Positions 1 through 8,922 of a stretch of 57,243 bases of DNA are shown here, piece by piece (the first letter of the stretch is position 1; every line of letters starts with the position of its first letter). Origin of the DNA: Thermomucor indicae-seudaticae. Its lineage: Eukaryota > Mucoromycota > Mucoromycetes > Mucorales > Lichtheimiaceae. The notes under the pieces were generated by a model. That model was not told where the DNA came from. It was given only the letters and a program-made list of their open reading frames with translations, and ran no database searches. Where the stretch lies: assembly GCA_000787465.1 (NCBI GenBank), contig JSYX01000009.1:1-57243 (forward strand), in the 5' to 3' direction. A program made the position numbers and the translations under genes.

Positions 1-89
1 TGATAATCAAGTTTTGCCAAGCGCAAACGCAAAGTTAGCAAGGAAACAATGCGAAGATTTTTAATTCTTTGACGCAAACTTGATTATCA
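1..89. repeat. 14-bp perfect inverted repeat flanking about 60 bp
   Basis: Bases 1-14 (TGATAATCAAGTTT) are the exact reverse complement of bases 76-89. The loop of about 60 bp between them is AT-rich with GCGCAAACGC-like motifs. It resembles a small terminal-inverted-repeat element or the end of one, but the window starts at the first base of the left arm, so neither a target-site duplication nor a longer arm can be checked. No gene is visible in bases 1-353 otherwise; the rest is purine-rich. Confidence 0.5.
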
Positions 90-353
90 GTTGGCGCGAA
101 AAGCATTTCCGATGGCGCAGACATTTGATGAAGAAATCGATATGTTTATTTTGACTTTGAGCGCTTCGCTTTACGCATGTCCACTCTAGCCAGTTCAAAA
201 AGGGAACAAGAGACTAAAAAATCCTTAAAGCGAGTAAGGTAAAAAGGTAAAGGGCGTAAGAAAAGGACAGAAAAGGGGGTAAGGAAGAAGAAAAGAAAAA
301 GAAAAGCAAGAGCTGTGGAGTACAAGATAATATGAAAAGTAAACAATCAGAAA

Positions 354-1735
354 CTAAGTGAGAGGATGCGAAGAAAGGGACAAGGAAGAGAAAGAGGAAG
401 CAGGTAGAATTGGCGGCTGGGTGGGCGGTGTTGGTGGTGCGATCCACTGGAGGAAGCTGTTGTAGGATGAGGGTGCTGTGAGAGGAGGATCAGGTATGAA
501 TTCACCCTCGGGGTGAGTCCGTTGGTCGATGGTGGTAAGGAGACGGCACAGCACAGGCCAAGTAGTGCGCCAATAGGCACGAATACGTTCACTGCGCGGG
601 CGGCTTTTCGGGAGCTTATTCAGGATGAAGAAAATGGGATCGCAGACGATGAGTGGCACTTTAAGGTGTTGATGGGCTTTGAGACAACCAATGACGTGGT
701 GACGGCTTAAATGTGCTCCCGTAGTACAGTTTCGACAAGTTCCTGGTTTGCCGCTGGGCATCCATCCCAGTCGCCAACGGAGGCATCGGCTACGCTCGTG
801 ACGGGTCATAGGAATCCAGAGAATAGGATCAACGCCCAGTTCAGGGCGGCATGCTTTTAACAAAGTAGCACCAGCGCTGGATCGTTTGGCAATATAGACA
901 TCCCATCGTAGCTCACGAGCTGTGCGTTGTAAGGCTTTGTGGTCGATTGATCCTGCAGTATGCTGAGAAAGACGGGTCCACAGTTGCGTACTTTTCAGTC
1001 GGCGGTATTGACTGGTTTGGACTTGTCGTGTATGAGGAAGTAGCTGTGAAAATAGAGCGTCGGATGGTAAATGTGCATTGCGATACAAGAACTTTGCCTG
1101 AAGAATGGCAATCCTAATCGACATGGGGGGGAACGTTACTGAGGTGTTGCATGACCGCGACAGAGCTCCGGGTGCTGGCACCATAGATGACTCGAAGGCA
1201 GAATGCTTGGGCGTCTTCAATTATTTTCGTCTGGCGCACGGTGAAACGTTGAATGGCTAAACCATACTCTAGTTGTGGCCGAATAAACTGTTGATACAGA
1301 CGGGAAGCAAGAAGACGGTTAAATCCTGAGGGGCTGAGTCCGAATGATCGAAGGACATATATACTTTTTTGGGCCCGCTTCGTGTTCTGCTGGATGAGTT
1401 GAGTGGTGTCGATTGGGCCAGTGGCATTGAACGGGATGCCAAGGTATTTGAACGTTGTATCTTGTGGGAGATCGTGTTCATATAATGTGATTGACGGTCG
1501 CACTGAAGGAGTAGCCGAGGGATCCGCAAGGAGGACACATTTCAGCGGGTTCCAGCGATACCCAAGCTCAACACTATGTCGCTCAAATGCTCTAAGGAGC
1601 ACAGGTAATGTCCGCCGAGTACCAATGAGAACCACATCGTCCGCGTAGAGGAGACAGTTGATCCGCAGGCCGTTGATCAGCAGCTGGGAAGGATCATTCG
1701 CGAAGTCCGGGTCAGCAGATGTGGCGCAGACATTT
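354..1735 (-). pseudogene. LINE-type reverse transcriptase remnant (C-terminal half), truncated and frameshifted
   Basis: Read on the minus strand, this is the C-terminal half of a non-LTR retrotransposon ORF2. The polymerase catalytic motif YADD lies at 1636-1647, in the context INCLLYADDVVLIG, followed by a YLGIPF thumb-like motif and a conserved 'RLYQQFIRPQLEYG' stretch. A terminal domain with CRNC...H...C spacing is read from a second frame. The frame changes at a run of seven G (1125-1131): with six the two frames join, with seven translation stops ten bases later. Everything N-terminal of the YADD region is missing beyond about 1735, so the copy is dead through both 5' truncation and frameshift. 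The family assignment rests on the YADD context and the typical LINE C-terminal layout. Confidence 0.85.
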
Positions 1736-1980
1736 TTTCAAAAACCAGTATAATACCTCAAGCGTTAATGACTTTTTAACAACCGGACGCAAAGGCTCTC
1801 CTTAAGTGGCGTAAACATTTCGGTAAAAGAAGATGCACAGTATAATATTCTTAAAGTTGCAATTCAATTTTTCTGTACAGATTATTTTACGCCATTTTCC
1901 TAACCTCTTTTTACAATCAAAAACTATGTACAAAAGATATTCTAAAATATCGCTTGTTATTTTTTGCAAAGGTAAAAGAC

Positions 1981-3880
1981 TTAACGCTTCCTGATTGTTT
2001 CGCTTTTCGGTTTGTGATAAACATGGCACTGTAAAGTAAGCAGGTTTGTTGGTCGAAATATCTCTTTTTCATCAGTTGTATATATACTACTTACTTTGTG
2101 TGCATGTCGATACCATAAAACACTATTTTTCCGCTTCATATTATTGACTGCAACCCATTGTCTGCATTGATGACAAAGGCCTTCCAGGACATTCTGATCA
2201 ACCCTCCGGGTCTCGAGAGGTGGTACAAATTCTTTTCCCGACACTGATGAAATGCCGTGATAAAACTGCTTGTGATACCTAGAATTTTTGTTTTATCAAT
2301 GGAAGGGTAAACGAATCTTAGGATAACAAGATGTCCTTACCAGAAAGCGCTATTCTTGAGCTGCAGCCATTTACCAGGTTTGCACGTGTCACACAGACCT
2401 TCCTTGGCTTGTCCATTATATCGTACCCATTTGGGCGTATACTTGTCATCCAGAAACCGCATTTTCTGTCGACGAGGCCTTGCTTCAGGATTCGTTCTGG
2501 CTGCTTCAACATCTTTAGGTGACATGTCTGGGAAGTCCGGATCTCCAGGTTCAACCACTTCTTCTTCTTCTTGCTCTGTTCGATTCTTTTTCCGTCTCGG
2601 AACTCGCGTGGTTTGGGACGACGACGCCGCCGGCTCTGATGATGGTTGCATTTGTGGAGAGGGGAATATTTGGGTGTCAGATGTCGGTAATGGAAGTTTA
2701 TTTGGCTGGAATTGGTAATGGTAAGGTGATGGGATCGGTTGCGAGGGATAGCCATATGTATTGTAATATTCTTCAAAGGCGGCTGCTCGATCTCTTTTGA
2801 TGCCAGTCTCCTGAGCTGACGAAGATGATGGTTCATTCGGATTATTGTCGCTGTTGTTGTACGTGGAGAAGCCTTGCCCATACAAGAGATGCTCCTGCAT
2901 AGTAGCAGTAGGCGTTGTCTGCCGCTGGGGGGATGTCGGGTGCTGCATAAACTCAAACATATGGGCATATTCTCCGGTCGCCGTGATTGGCGCATCACCA
3001 AGGAACATACCGTCTTGAGTCCAACTCAACTTTTCACCGGCTGTCGCAGTAGACTGTTCCTCTACTGAAGCCGTCGAAGACACGTCTGGTACGGTCGGAA
3101 GCCGCTCCAGAAAGGACTGCGGCATCGTCTTCCAGCTCATGTTTACATCGTATGAATGGCGTCGCATCGCCTCCGACTCGGCTGTCAATTGCCCGCCAGA
3201 AAGCCAAGCATGCTTGCTTTGTGATTCAGCGGCGATGGACGTGTCATCTTGCCATTGAGCGCTGTTCAAACTTCCTGTGTTGCCCAAGAAATTTGAGTAA
3301 TCGTTGTTTATGCGCATAAATTGCGCGAGAACGTATAAAAGAGAAAAAGACGAGGAATAAATCCTTCCTTTTCGTCTTTTCTCATTATTTTACCTTTTCC
3401 ACTGCCTTCTGCTTTGTCTGCTGATGGTATTCGATTAAAAGTAGCTAAAAGCATGGCTGCCTCTATCGAGTTCCTTGGCTGCGAAAGGTGCAAATTCAGC
3501 TGTTCCTCTTCGCTCAGACCAAGCGGGAGCCCCAATACAGCCGGACTACTCTTTCGTTTGTCGTACCGCGTCAATAACAGTGCTGGGTTGACAGATGGTG
3601 TAGGGGTCATTGCAGAGTTGTCTTTCATGGCCATGGACGTCGATGCCGATGACGATGGTTCCGCGCTCAATCCTGCAGTACTACTACCAGCTGCCGGTGT
3701 TGTTGGAACATAGTCACCCACGCCTGAGAGCAAGACCGGTAGGTTCGAGGGAGTCAATGCCGGTGATTCTGGCTTTTTGAATTCGGCTGATGCTGGCAAC
3801 TTGAAATCTTCCACGTTTGCATAATCTAAAACTTCGTCGGCTTCAGCTCGTGGTGGTATATCGTATTCCTCAGCATCCAT
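1981..3880 (-). CDS. Rua1-type C-terminal zinc-binding domain protein, putative transcription regulator
   Basis: Four exons: 3880-3394, 3274-2341, 2278-2095 and 2028-1981 (550 aa). All introns have GT-AG ends and keep frame. The first two thirds are low complexity (S/T/P/Q-rich), followed by a basic-acidic patch (RRKKNRTEQEEEEVVEPGDP). The last ~130 residues carry the domain known from the Ustilago maydis regulator Rua1: KYTPKWVRYNG, KEGLCDTCKPGKWLQLKNSAFW, HGISSVSG, EGLCHQCRQWV and a final RHAHKCH. The Cys/His pairs suggest two zinc sites. The W of NSAFW is split by intron 2, and the C of HAHKCH begins the last exon, which supports those junctions. The start chosen is MDAEEYDIPP; if the first intron is wrong, a shorter form could start at 3317. 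Probably nuclear; target genes are unknown. Confidence 0.8.
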
Positions 3881-4479
3881 AACAAGAAGAAAGATTAGAA
3901 TAGAAAAGAGGAAGCAACACGAAGGGTTAGTTTGGACCAAGGAGGATGATGCTCCCAACGGAAAAAATTCAAGACTGGGGAGAGAGAGAAAAAGAGGGAA
4001 TTGCTTGATTCAAGCAGAAAGTCGGGCAGCACTGACATTGTCGTCCCTACTGTAAGGTGTGACTGCAGACATTACAGCCGTTTCGATTGGGAGGAGACAC
4101 ATTTGCAAGGGTTGTTGTACCTGCTTCAAAACTCGACGAGTTGGTTATGATCTTGGTGGGGAACTCCTTTTTCAAGGAAAAGTGAGATCCGGATGGCAAT
4201 GCTCTTGGAGCGAAGCACCTGATACGGATATTGCATATTTGGCACTCCTTTATATGTACTTCTTTCTAACATGGGACAGAGCACAATAGAGCGTCCTTCA
4301 CGACCCAATCCATTGGGATATTCTTCGCTTTAACGGCTGAAGTTGCACAGTCCAACCCATCCAATAAAGATCCGCGGCGCAAGCGGGCGTTGTTCACATG
4401 ACAAGGTCTTTTGATATTTATATCGTTCAACACGTCGTTAGTTTTCCTTTCTATCTCTCTCTCACACACAAAATACAAG
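3881..4479. other. Divergent intergenic region, no gene seen
   Basis: This stretch separates the divergently transcribed Rua1-domain and kinase genes, so it should hold both promoters. A pyrimidine tract with CTCTCTCTC and CACACA lies at about 4450-4473, just upstream of the kinase start. No ORF with family resemblance and no RNA gene was recognised. Confidence 0.5.
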
Positions 4480-6515
4480 ATGATAAAGTTCAAAACTATC
4501 AGAAGACATATTGATTCGTCTTTGGAGGTAATCAATAAAACATGCTTCGGCTGCTGCTGCATAAATATATCTCATTCATTGTTTAGACCATCGACCGTCC
4601 AATTCTGGACGGCATGTGTCTTGCTGATCTTATCGAGTATTGTCAGGAACGAGGATTACCGACCGAAGGCGACAAGGCTTGTTTGATTGAGGGATTGTTG
4701 TCTTGGGTAAACCAAGGAGCATAAGGGAAAAGAGTGAAAAAAAGACTAAATACTCGCTTCTTCTCAATAGAAACAAAACACGCGACCCGTCCCAGCACCT
4801 TCTACACCGAAATTGATTACAGCTGACGAATGGCCTTTTCCCATTTCATCTTGGACAGCTGAACAGCAACGACGAGAAATCACGTCGAGAGAATTCTCTG
4901 CATTGTTCTTGGATGGAGACACAAGTTTAAATATTCCGTATGAAGAGCTCGTAGTCGGTGATAAACTGGGAAGTGGAGGCTTCAAAGACTGTTATGCAGG
5001 TATATGTGTAAAGCCCTAACTTTAGCTGTCGTGCGACTCACTGACGGATTGTTCTTTTTAGGCACCTACAAAGGGGTGAGTGCGCTACTGCTTTCTACTA
5101 CTAATCGGATCCTGGTGCGCTCACATACACGCGCACACACGACCTCAGGAACCAGTGGCCATTGGATTTCTGAGATATAATATCAATGATATCAACCTAG
5201 CCGAAGTAAAACATGAGATTAAAGTTCTAAAGTGAGCAAACAAGAGGAGGGAAGAGAGGCCGGCCCAGTGGATAACCTATTTCTTTAGACAACTTCGACA
5301 CGACAATGTAGTACAGTTCATTGGTGTATGCACGAATCCGCAGCATCTCTGTATCGTGACAGAGCTGTGCACCTTTGGAGATCTATTTGATGTCATGAGG
5401 AAAACGAAAAAGCCAAGCGTAGCGCAGCTGGTAAGTAAGACAAAAATCAGCAGCTAAGTCATTCACCTCAGCTGGTTTCCCCTCCTTTTGAAGTTCATGT
5501 ACATGCACGATATTGCTCACGGCGTAGCTTATCTACACAAAAGAAGACCCTCGATTATACACAGAGTAAGACGGGTAGTGCCCTGTTTTCTTGGTTTGTT
5601 ATCATTGATTACTCTTTCGTTCTTTTTAGGATCTCAAGTCCATGAACATACTGGTATAAATAAATAGAGTTGCTGGGTACAAAAAGAGGAACTTTCCCCT
5701 CACTGATAGAGCTCACGAAAACTACAGATTTCCAAGGATAAGGATGGTGGACCATTCAACCGAGCCAAAGTAAATGACTTTGGCTTAGCACGTATAAGGC
5801 CCAAAGCGAACGCTTCCATGCATACGACATGTGGCACAATCAACTGGTAAGCGAAAAAAACCTAATATATATGAACCTCTCTCAGATTCTTTTCTTTCAT
5901 TCAGGCAAGGTATGCATTCCTAGTTATCGCTTTCTTACGTCCAAATGAATTGATATCTTTTTCTTTGCAGCACCGGAATTCTGGTCTCCTGCACCCAGAT
6001 ATACTGAAAAGGCAAAGTGACTTTCTAAACCATTGAAAGACAGAGTGCTCACATGGCTCGTAGGTCGATGTAAGTGATATATGTATTGTCACGGGGTCGC
6101 CCCCACCTTATGCGTTTCCAGGTATATGCTTGCGGTCTGATCTTTTGGGAAATCTTGACTTGGAGTGAATATGGCTATCCATTTCAAAGTAAAGTGAATA
6201 GAATGGTTACCTCCACAAGTATCTTGTTCTGACGCGTTGATTTTGTATAACATAGGCCTACCAGAGCATTTGCTCTACTACAAAGTACGAGATGAAGATT
6301 TTAGACCTTCCTTAGGAAAATTGGCAGCCTTGTATCCAAAGAGTCTCTTACTGATGATCACAGAAATGTGGCATGGTGATCCTCGCATGGTGGGTATCAC
6401 TCCTTGTCTCCCTGAATATACACCATTGCTGGATCACATTTACTTACATCTCATTTAACTACAGCGGCCGTCCATGAACCACGTCCTGGAAACACTCTCA
6501 ACCTATTTGGACTAA
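4480..6515 (+). CDS. SAP-motif plus TKL-like protein kinase with WNK-like lysine placement
   Basis: Fifteen exons: 4480-4527, 4587-4706, 4771-4999, 5062-5075, 5149-5231, 5289-5430, 5494-5565, 5630-5653, 5728-5846, 5905-5909, 5971-6011, 6064-6069, 6122-6188, 6256-6389, 6465-6515 (384 aa). Residues ~25-55 form a SAP-like helix pair (DLIEYCQERGLPTEGDKACL). The kinase domain starts at ~115: LGSGGFKDCYAG loop, VAIGFL at beta-3, HRDLKSMNIL, VNDFGLAR, APEFW, DVYACG and GDPRMRPSM. The beta-3 lysine is Gly143, while Lys128 sits in the glycine loop, as in WNK kinases. Catalytic Asp and DFG are intact, so activity is plausible. The frame runs through a 5-nt and a 6-nt micro-exon; the intron at 6012 has a GC donor. 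Joining the SAP exon to the kinase rests on a phase-0 intron (4707-4770) with a CTAAA branch; otherwise the SAP exon would end at a TAA at 4722. Substrate unknown. Confidence 0.85.
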
Positions 6516-6652
6516 CTGATATGCCATACAACATAGTCATTTTATTTTTGTGCGTTTCTCATGTCCTAATATGATAAGAAGAATCATTAACAGAAAACAT
6601 ATTCATTCTGCTCCAACCATCCTGCCCGTTTTGACAATGGTATACAACTTGG

Positions 6653-6672
6653 AGAGAGAGAGAGAGAGAGAT
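6653..6672. repeat. GA dinucleotide microsatellite
   Basis: A run of GA repeats just downstream of the RNPS1-like stop codon, in the tail-to-tail gap between the kinase and SR-protein genes. Confidence 0.8.
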
Positions 6673-6677
6673 AACAT

Positions 6678-7780
6678 CTACGTGCGTCTACCTCTCTCGC
6701 GGCTGACACTTCTGCTTCGGCTGCGGCGAGGAGGAGATACACTCCGGCTCCTGCTGCGCGAGTAATCCCGGCTGTCATAGCTGCGGCTACGGCTTCTAGA
6801 GTAACTGGGACTTCGTGAATAACTTCTGCCCCGAGAATAGCTTCTGTCGCGTGAGTAGCTTCGGCCGCGCGAATAGCTTCTGCGGGGCGATCGGCTGCGG
6901 GAATACGAAGAATAACGCCGGCCTCGACGGGGAGGCGAACGCGATCGCGAAGGTGAATAACGGCGACTTGGCACATATCGATCGCGTCCACGTCGCGGAG
7001 GAGGCATACGCGCGGTTCTTCTGTAGCGAGGCAAAGGAGGTGACGAGTAGCGCGAACCTAAGACGAGGTTATAAGAAAACATTACCATAAAACGAGATGA
7101 AAGGAGGGAGGATATTTACCTCTGGAACGCGACGGTGGTGGTGAACGTGAACGACGACGGGGAGGAAGACCAATAGCTACTTCTAAATAACTTCCGTCCA
7201 GTTGACCCTAGTAGTTAGAAACTACATTTGTTAGCTCTTTTCCTTCTTATTTCCATTGCGCAAAACTCATGTTGTATGACACTTGCTCCATCCATAAAGC
7301 TGATTGCCTTTTCCATGCCTTCTTTTGTTTCGTATTCAATGTACGCTTTGCCGTTGTTTGTATTCACTAATACAATGTATTAGCTCACTTTGCACAAGAT
7401 AGCTAAAAGGACCAAAGCTTACATCTCTCATTGAAAGGAAAATCAATGTCTCGGATGCTACCAAATTGACCAAAAATCTCTCTGACGTGTTCAACGGTAA
7501 CATTGCGCGTGAGATTGGTCACGACAACGCTGTGGCGTGGTGCGGGTGGGGGTGAAGGTGACCCACGTCTTGGAGATCGACTACGCGGCGAGCGGGGCGA
7601 AGCAGGTGAACGCGATCGGCTGTACGAAGGCGAACGACGACCGCTGCGGCGTGCGGGTGAGGGTGACCTGGAAGAACGGGAGGGTGCCCTACCATAACCA
7701 TCATTTAGCGATCCTTCATGTTTCGATCACCCAATTGCTGAATCTTTTATCTTGCAGCCCTTTTCTGTGGTAACTTACAT
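6678..7780 (-). CDS. RNPS1-like SR protein (exon-junction-complex accessory factor)
   Basis: Exons 7780-7779, 7688-7423, 7366-7287, 7207-7120 and 7057-6678 (271 aa). The N-terminus is rich in RS/SP dipeptides. One RRM follows: RHSVVVTNLTRNVTVEH, FGSIRDIDFP, GKAYIEYET, then MDGGQLDGSYLEVAIG, close to the MDGGQIDGQE of animal RNPS1. The C-terminus is a long RS-rich tail (SRSRSPPRRGRR, repeated YSR units). RNPS1 binds spliced mRNA with the exon junction complex and promotes splicing and surveillance. Two oddities decide the model. The intron 7286-7208 uses a GC donor (GCAAGT); no GT donor keeps MDGGQ in frame. No ATG lies in frame in exon 2, but joining AT (7780-7779) across an intron with a CTAAAT branch to G at 7688 makes ATG and gives MAPSRSSRSP. 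The start is therefore less sure than the rest. Confidence 0.8.
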
Positions 7781-8130
7781 CTTTATTGTTTTTTCAGTTA
7801 ATGAACAAAAGGGGCCAGTATCGATTGTCCTGGCGAGAACGCGCGGACACGGCAGATTTTTTAAAGCTCAGCATTTGGGAAGAGACGAAGCCTGGCAGCC
7901 ATGAAATATGGCACCCAGACGTATTACTCGACGTGAGACATTACAATACGCACACGGACAAAAAAGAGTTTTAATGGCGGTTGGACCGGAACTATCCGGT
8001 TCCCTGCCAGCCAAGCCGAATTACCATTTGATTTCCCTATCCCGAAGAGAACTAGCTACTACCGACAAACGAGCAGTATTTGCCGATTTAGTTGAAACCT
8101 ATGGATGATGATCTTTTTGAAATGGTGTAG
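7781..8130. other. Intergenic region between RNPS1-like and U2 genes
   Basis: Contains the RNPS1-like promoter and the 3' flank of the U2 gene. A near-palindrome around GGACCGGAACTATCCGGTTCC lies at about 7981-8001. No coding signal was recognised. Confidence 0.4.
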
Positions 8131-8313
8131 ACATCACACAGCTAGCAGTGTGAGGCTGCGGATAGCAGTGATCTCTCCGTTGGCAAGTCGGAGCGGAATG
8201 ACCTGGTCGAAAGAATTAGATGAACAATAAGCAGAACAATTGTTCGACATATTATTGTTAAACTATGAAGAACAGATACTACACTTGATCTTAGCCAAAA
8301 CGCCCGAGATGAT
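8131..8313 (-). ncRNA. U2 spliceosomal snRNA
   Basis: Read on the minus strand, the RNA begins ATCATCTCGGGCGTTTTGGC and continues TAAGATCAAGTGTAGTATCT, the near-invariant U2 5' region. The branch-site recognition sequence GTAGTA is at 8282-8277. The 3' end is a perfect 6-bp stem (TCACAC...GTGTGA) at about 8131-8152, matching stem-loop IV. AATTCTTTCG before the 3' domain is a possible Sm site. Length about 183 nt, normal for U2. A CATATAAGG box lies about 35 nt upstream of the predicted 5' end and could serve as a TATA element. This RNA base-pairs with intron branch sites in the spliceosome and matches the branch signals (CTAAY) seen in this window's introns. Ends are estimated to within a few bases. 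Confidence 0.93.
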
Positions 8314-8734
8314 GCGGTTCATGGAGCTGCAAGAAGGCTGTCCTTATATGCCTTTAGTGGCAGACCAGCCGTACTAACGAATTTCTGTTAGCAATGTCCA
8401 ACGATGAAGCAGTCGTCCCAAAGCGATACCACTGGTACTCGTATGCAGACACCCTATTGAGAGGCGCAGTTACGTCAATGACACCGTTCTAAGCACGCTC
8501 TGCACATATATCCAATCAGCAAGGGGTGTCTAAGAGCTACACTGGAGTCATTGGTACTCTACTCTACTCAACTCAGATAGGCTACTGAGAGTTGCAGTTA
8601 CGATATCATACACCAATGACATCGCTCTCGGGCGACTCTTTCTTAATTGGACATTGCTCACAGCATTTCATTGGTATGGCTGCCCTGCCTCCAAAGGTAT
8701 ACAAGGGCAGGCTTCTTGCAACCCCATGAACCGC

Positions 8735-8922
8735 ATCATCTCAGGCGTTTGGCTACGATTAAGTGCAGTATCTGTTCTTTATACTTTAACAACTATAATG
8801 TCGAACAATTTATCGACTTCTTTTTATGCTAATCTTTTCAACCAAGATCTTTCCGCTCTGGCTTGTCCTCTGCGAGACCACCGGTGTCCGCAGCCTTATG
8901 CTATCTAGCTGTGCGATGCTGG
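8735..8922 (+). pseudogene. U2 snRNA pseudogene (diverged inverted copy)
   Basis: The copy starts ATCATCTCAGGCGTTTGGCT and continues through GATTAAGTGCAGTATCTG to a decayed 3' region (GCAGCCTTATGCTATCTAGC). Many substitutions and small indels separate it from the minus-strand gene. The branch-recognition sequence has changed from GTAGTA to GCAGTA (8765-8770) and stem-loop IV no longer pairs perfectly. It is probably not functional, although its 5' end and upstream region are still recognisable. Confidence 0.8.

Larger units (their letters stand above)
8131..8922. repeat. Large imperfect inverted repeat containing two head-to-head U2 copies
   Basis: The minus-strand U2 gene and its upstream sequence recur in opposite orientation, centred near 8524. 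The two U2 5' ends (8313 and 8735) are almost equidistant from the centre. Similarity covers the RNA and at least 200 bp of promoter: compare TGGACATTGCTAACAG on the minus arm with TGGACATTGCTCACAG on the plus arm, and CATATAAGG with GTATACAAGG. The plus arm has diverged more inside the RNA. Confidence 0.85.

Noticed and set aside
4480..4724. Stand-alone 61-aa SAP-motif microprotein ending at TAA 4722-4724
   Set aside because: A GTAAAC donor at 4707 and an acceptor at 4770 with a CTAAA branch join it in phase to the kinase N-terminus, which has no ATG of its own at that position. The fusion is the better model.
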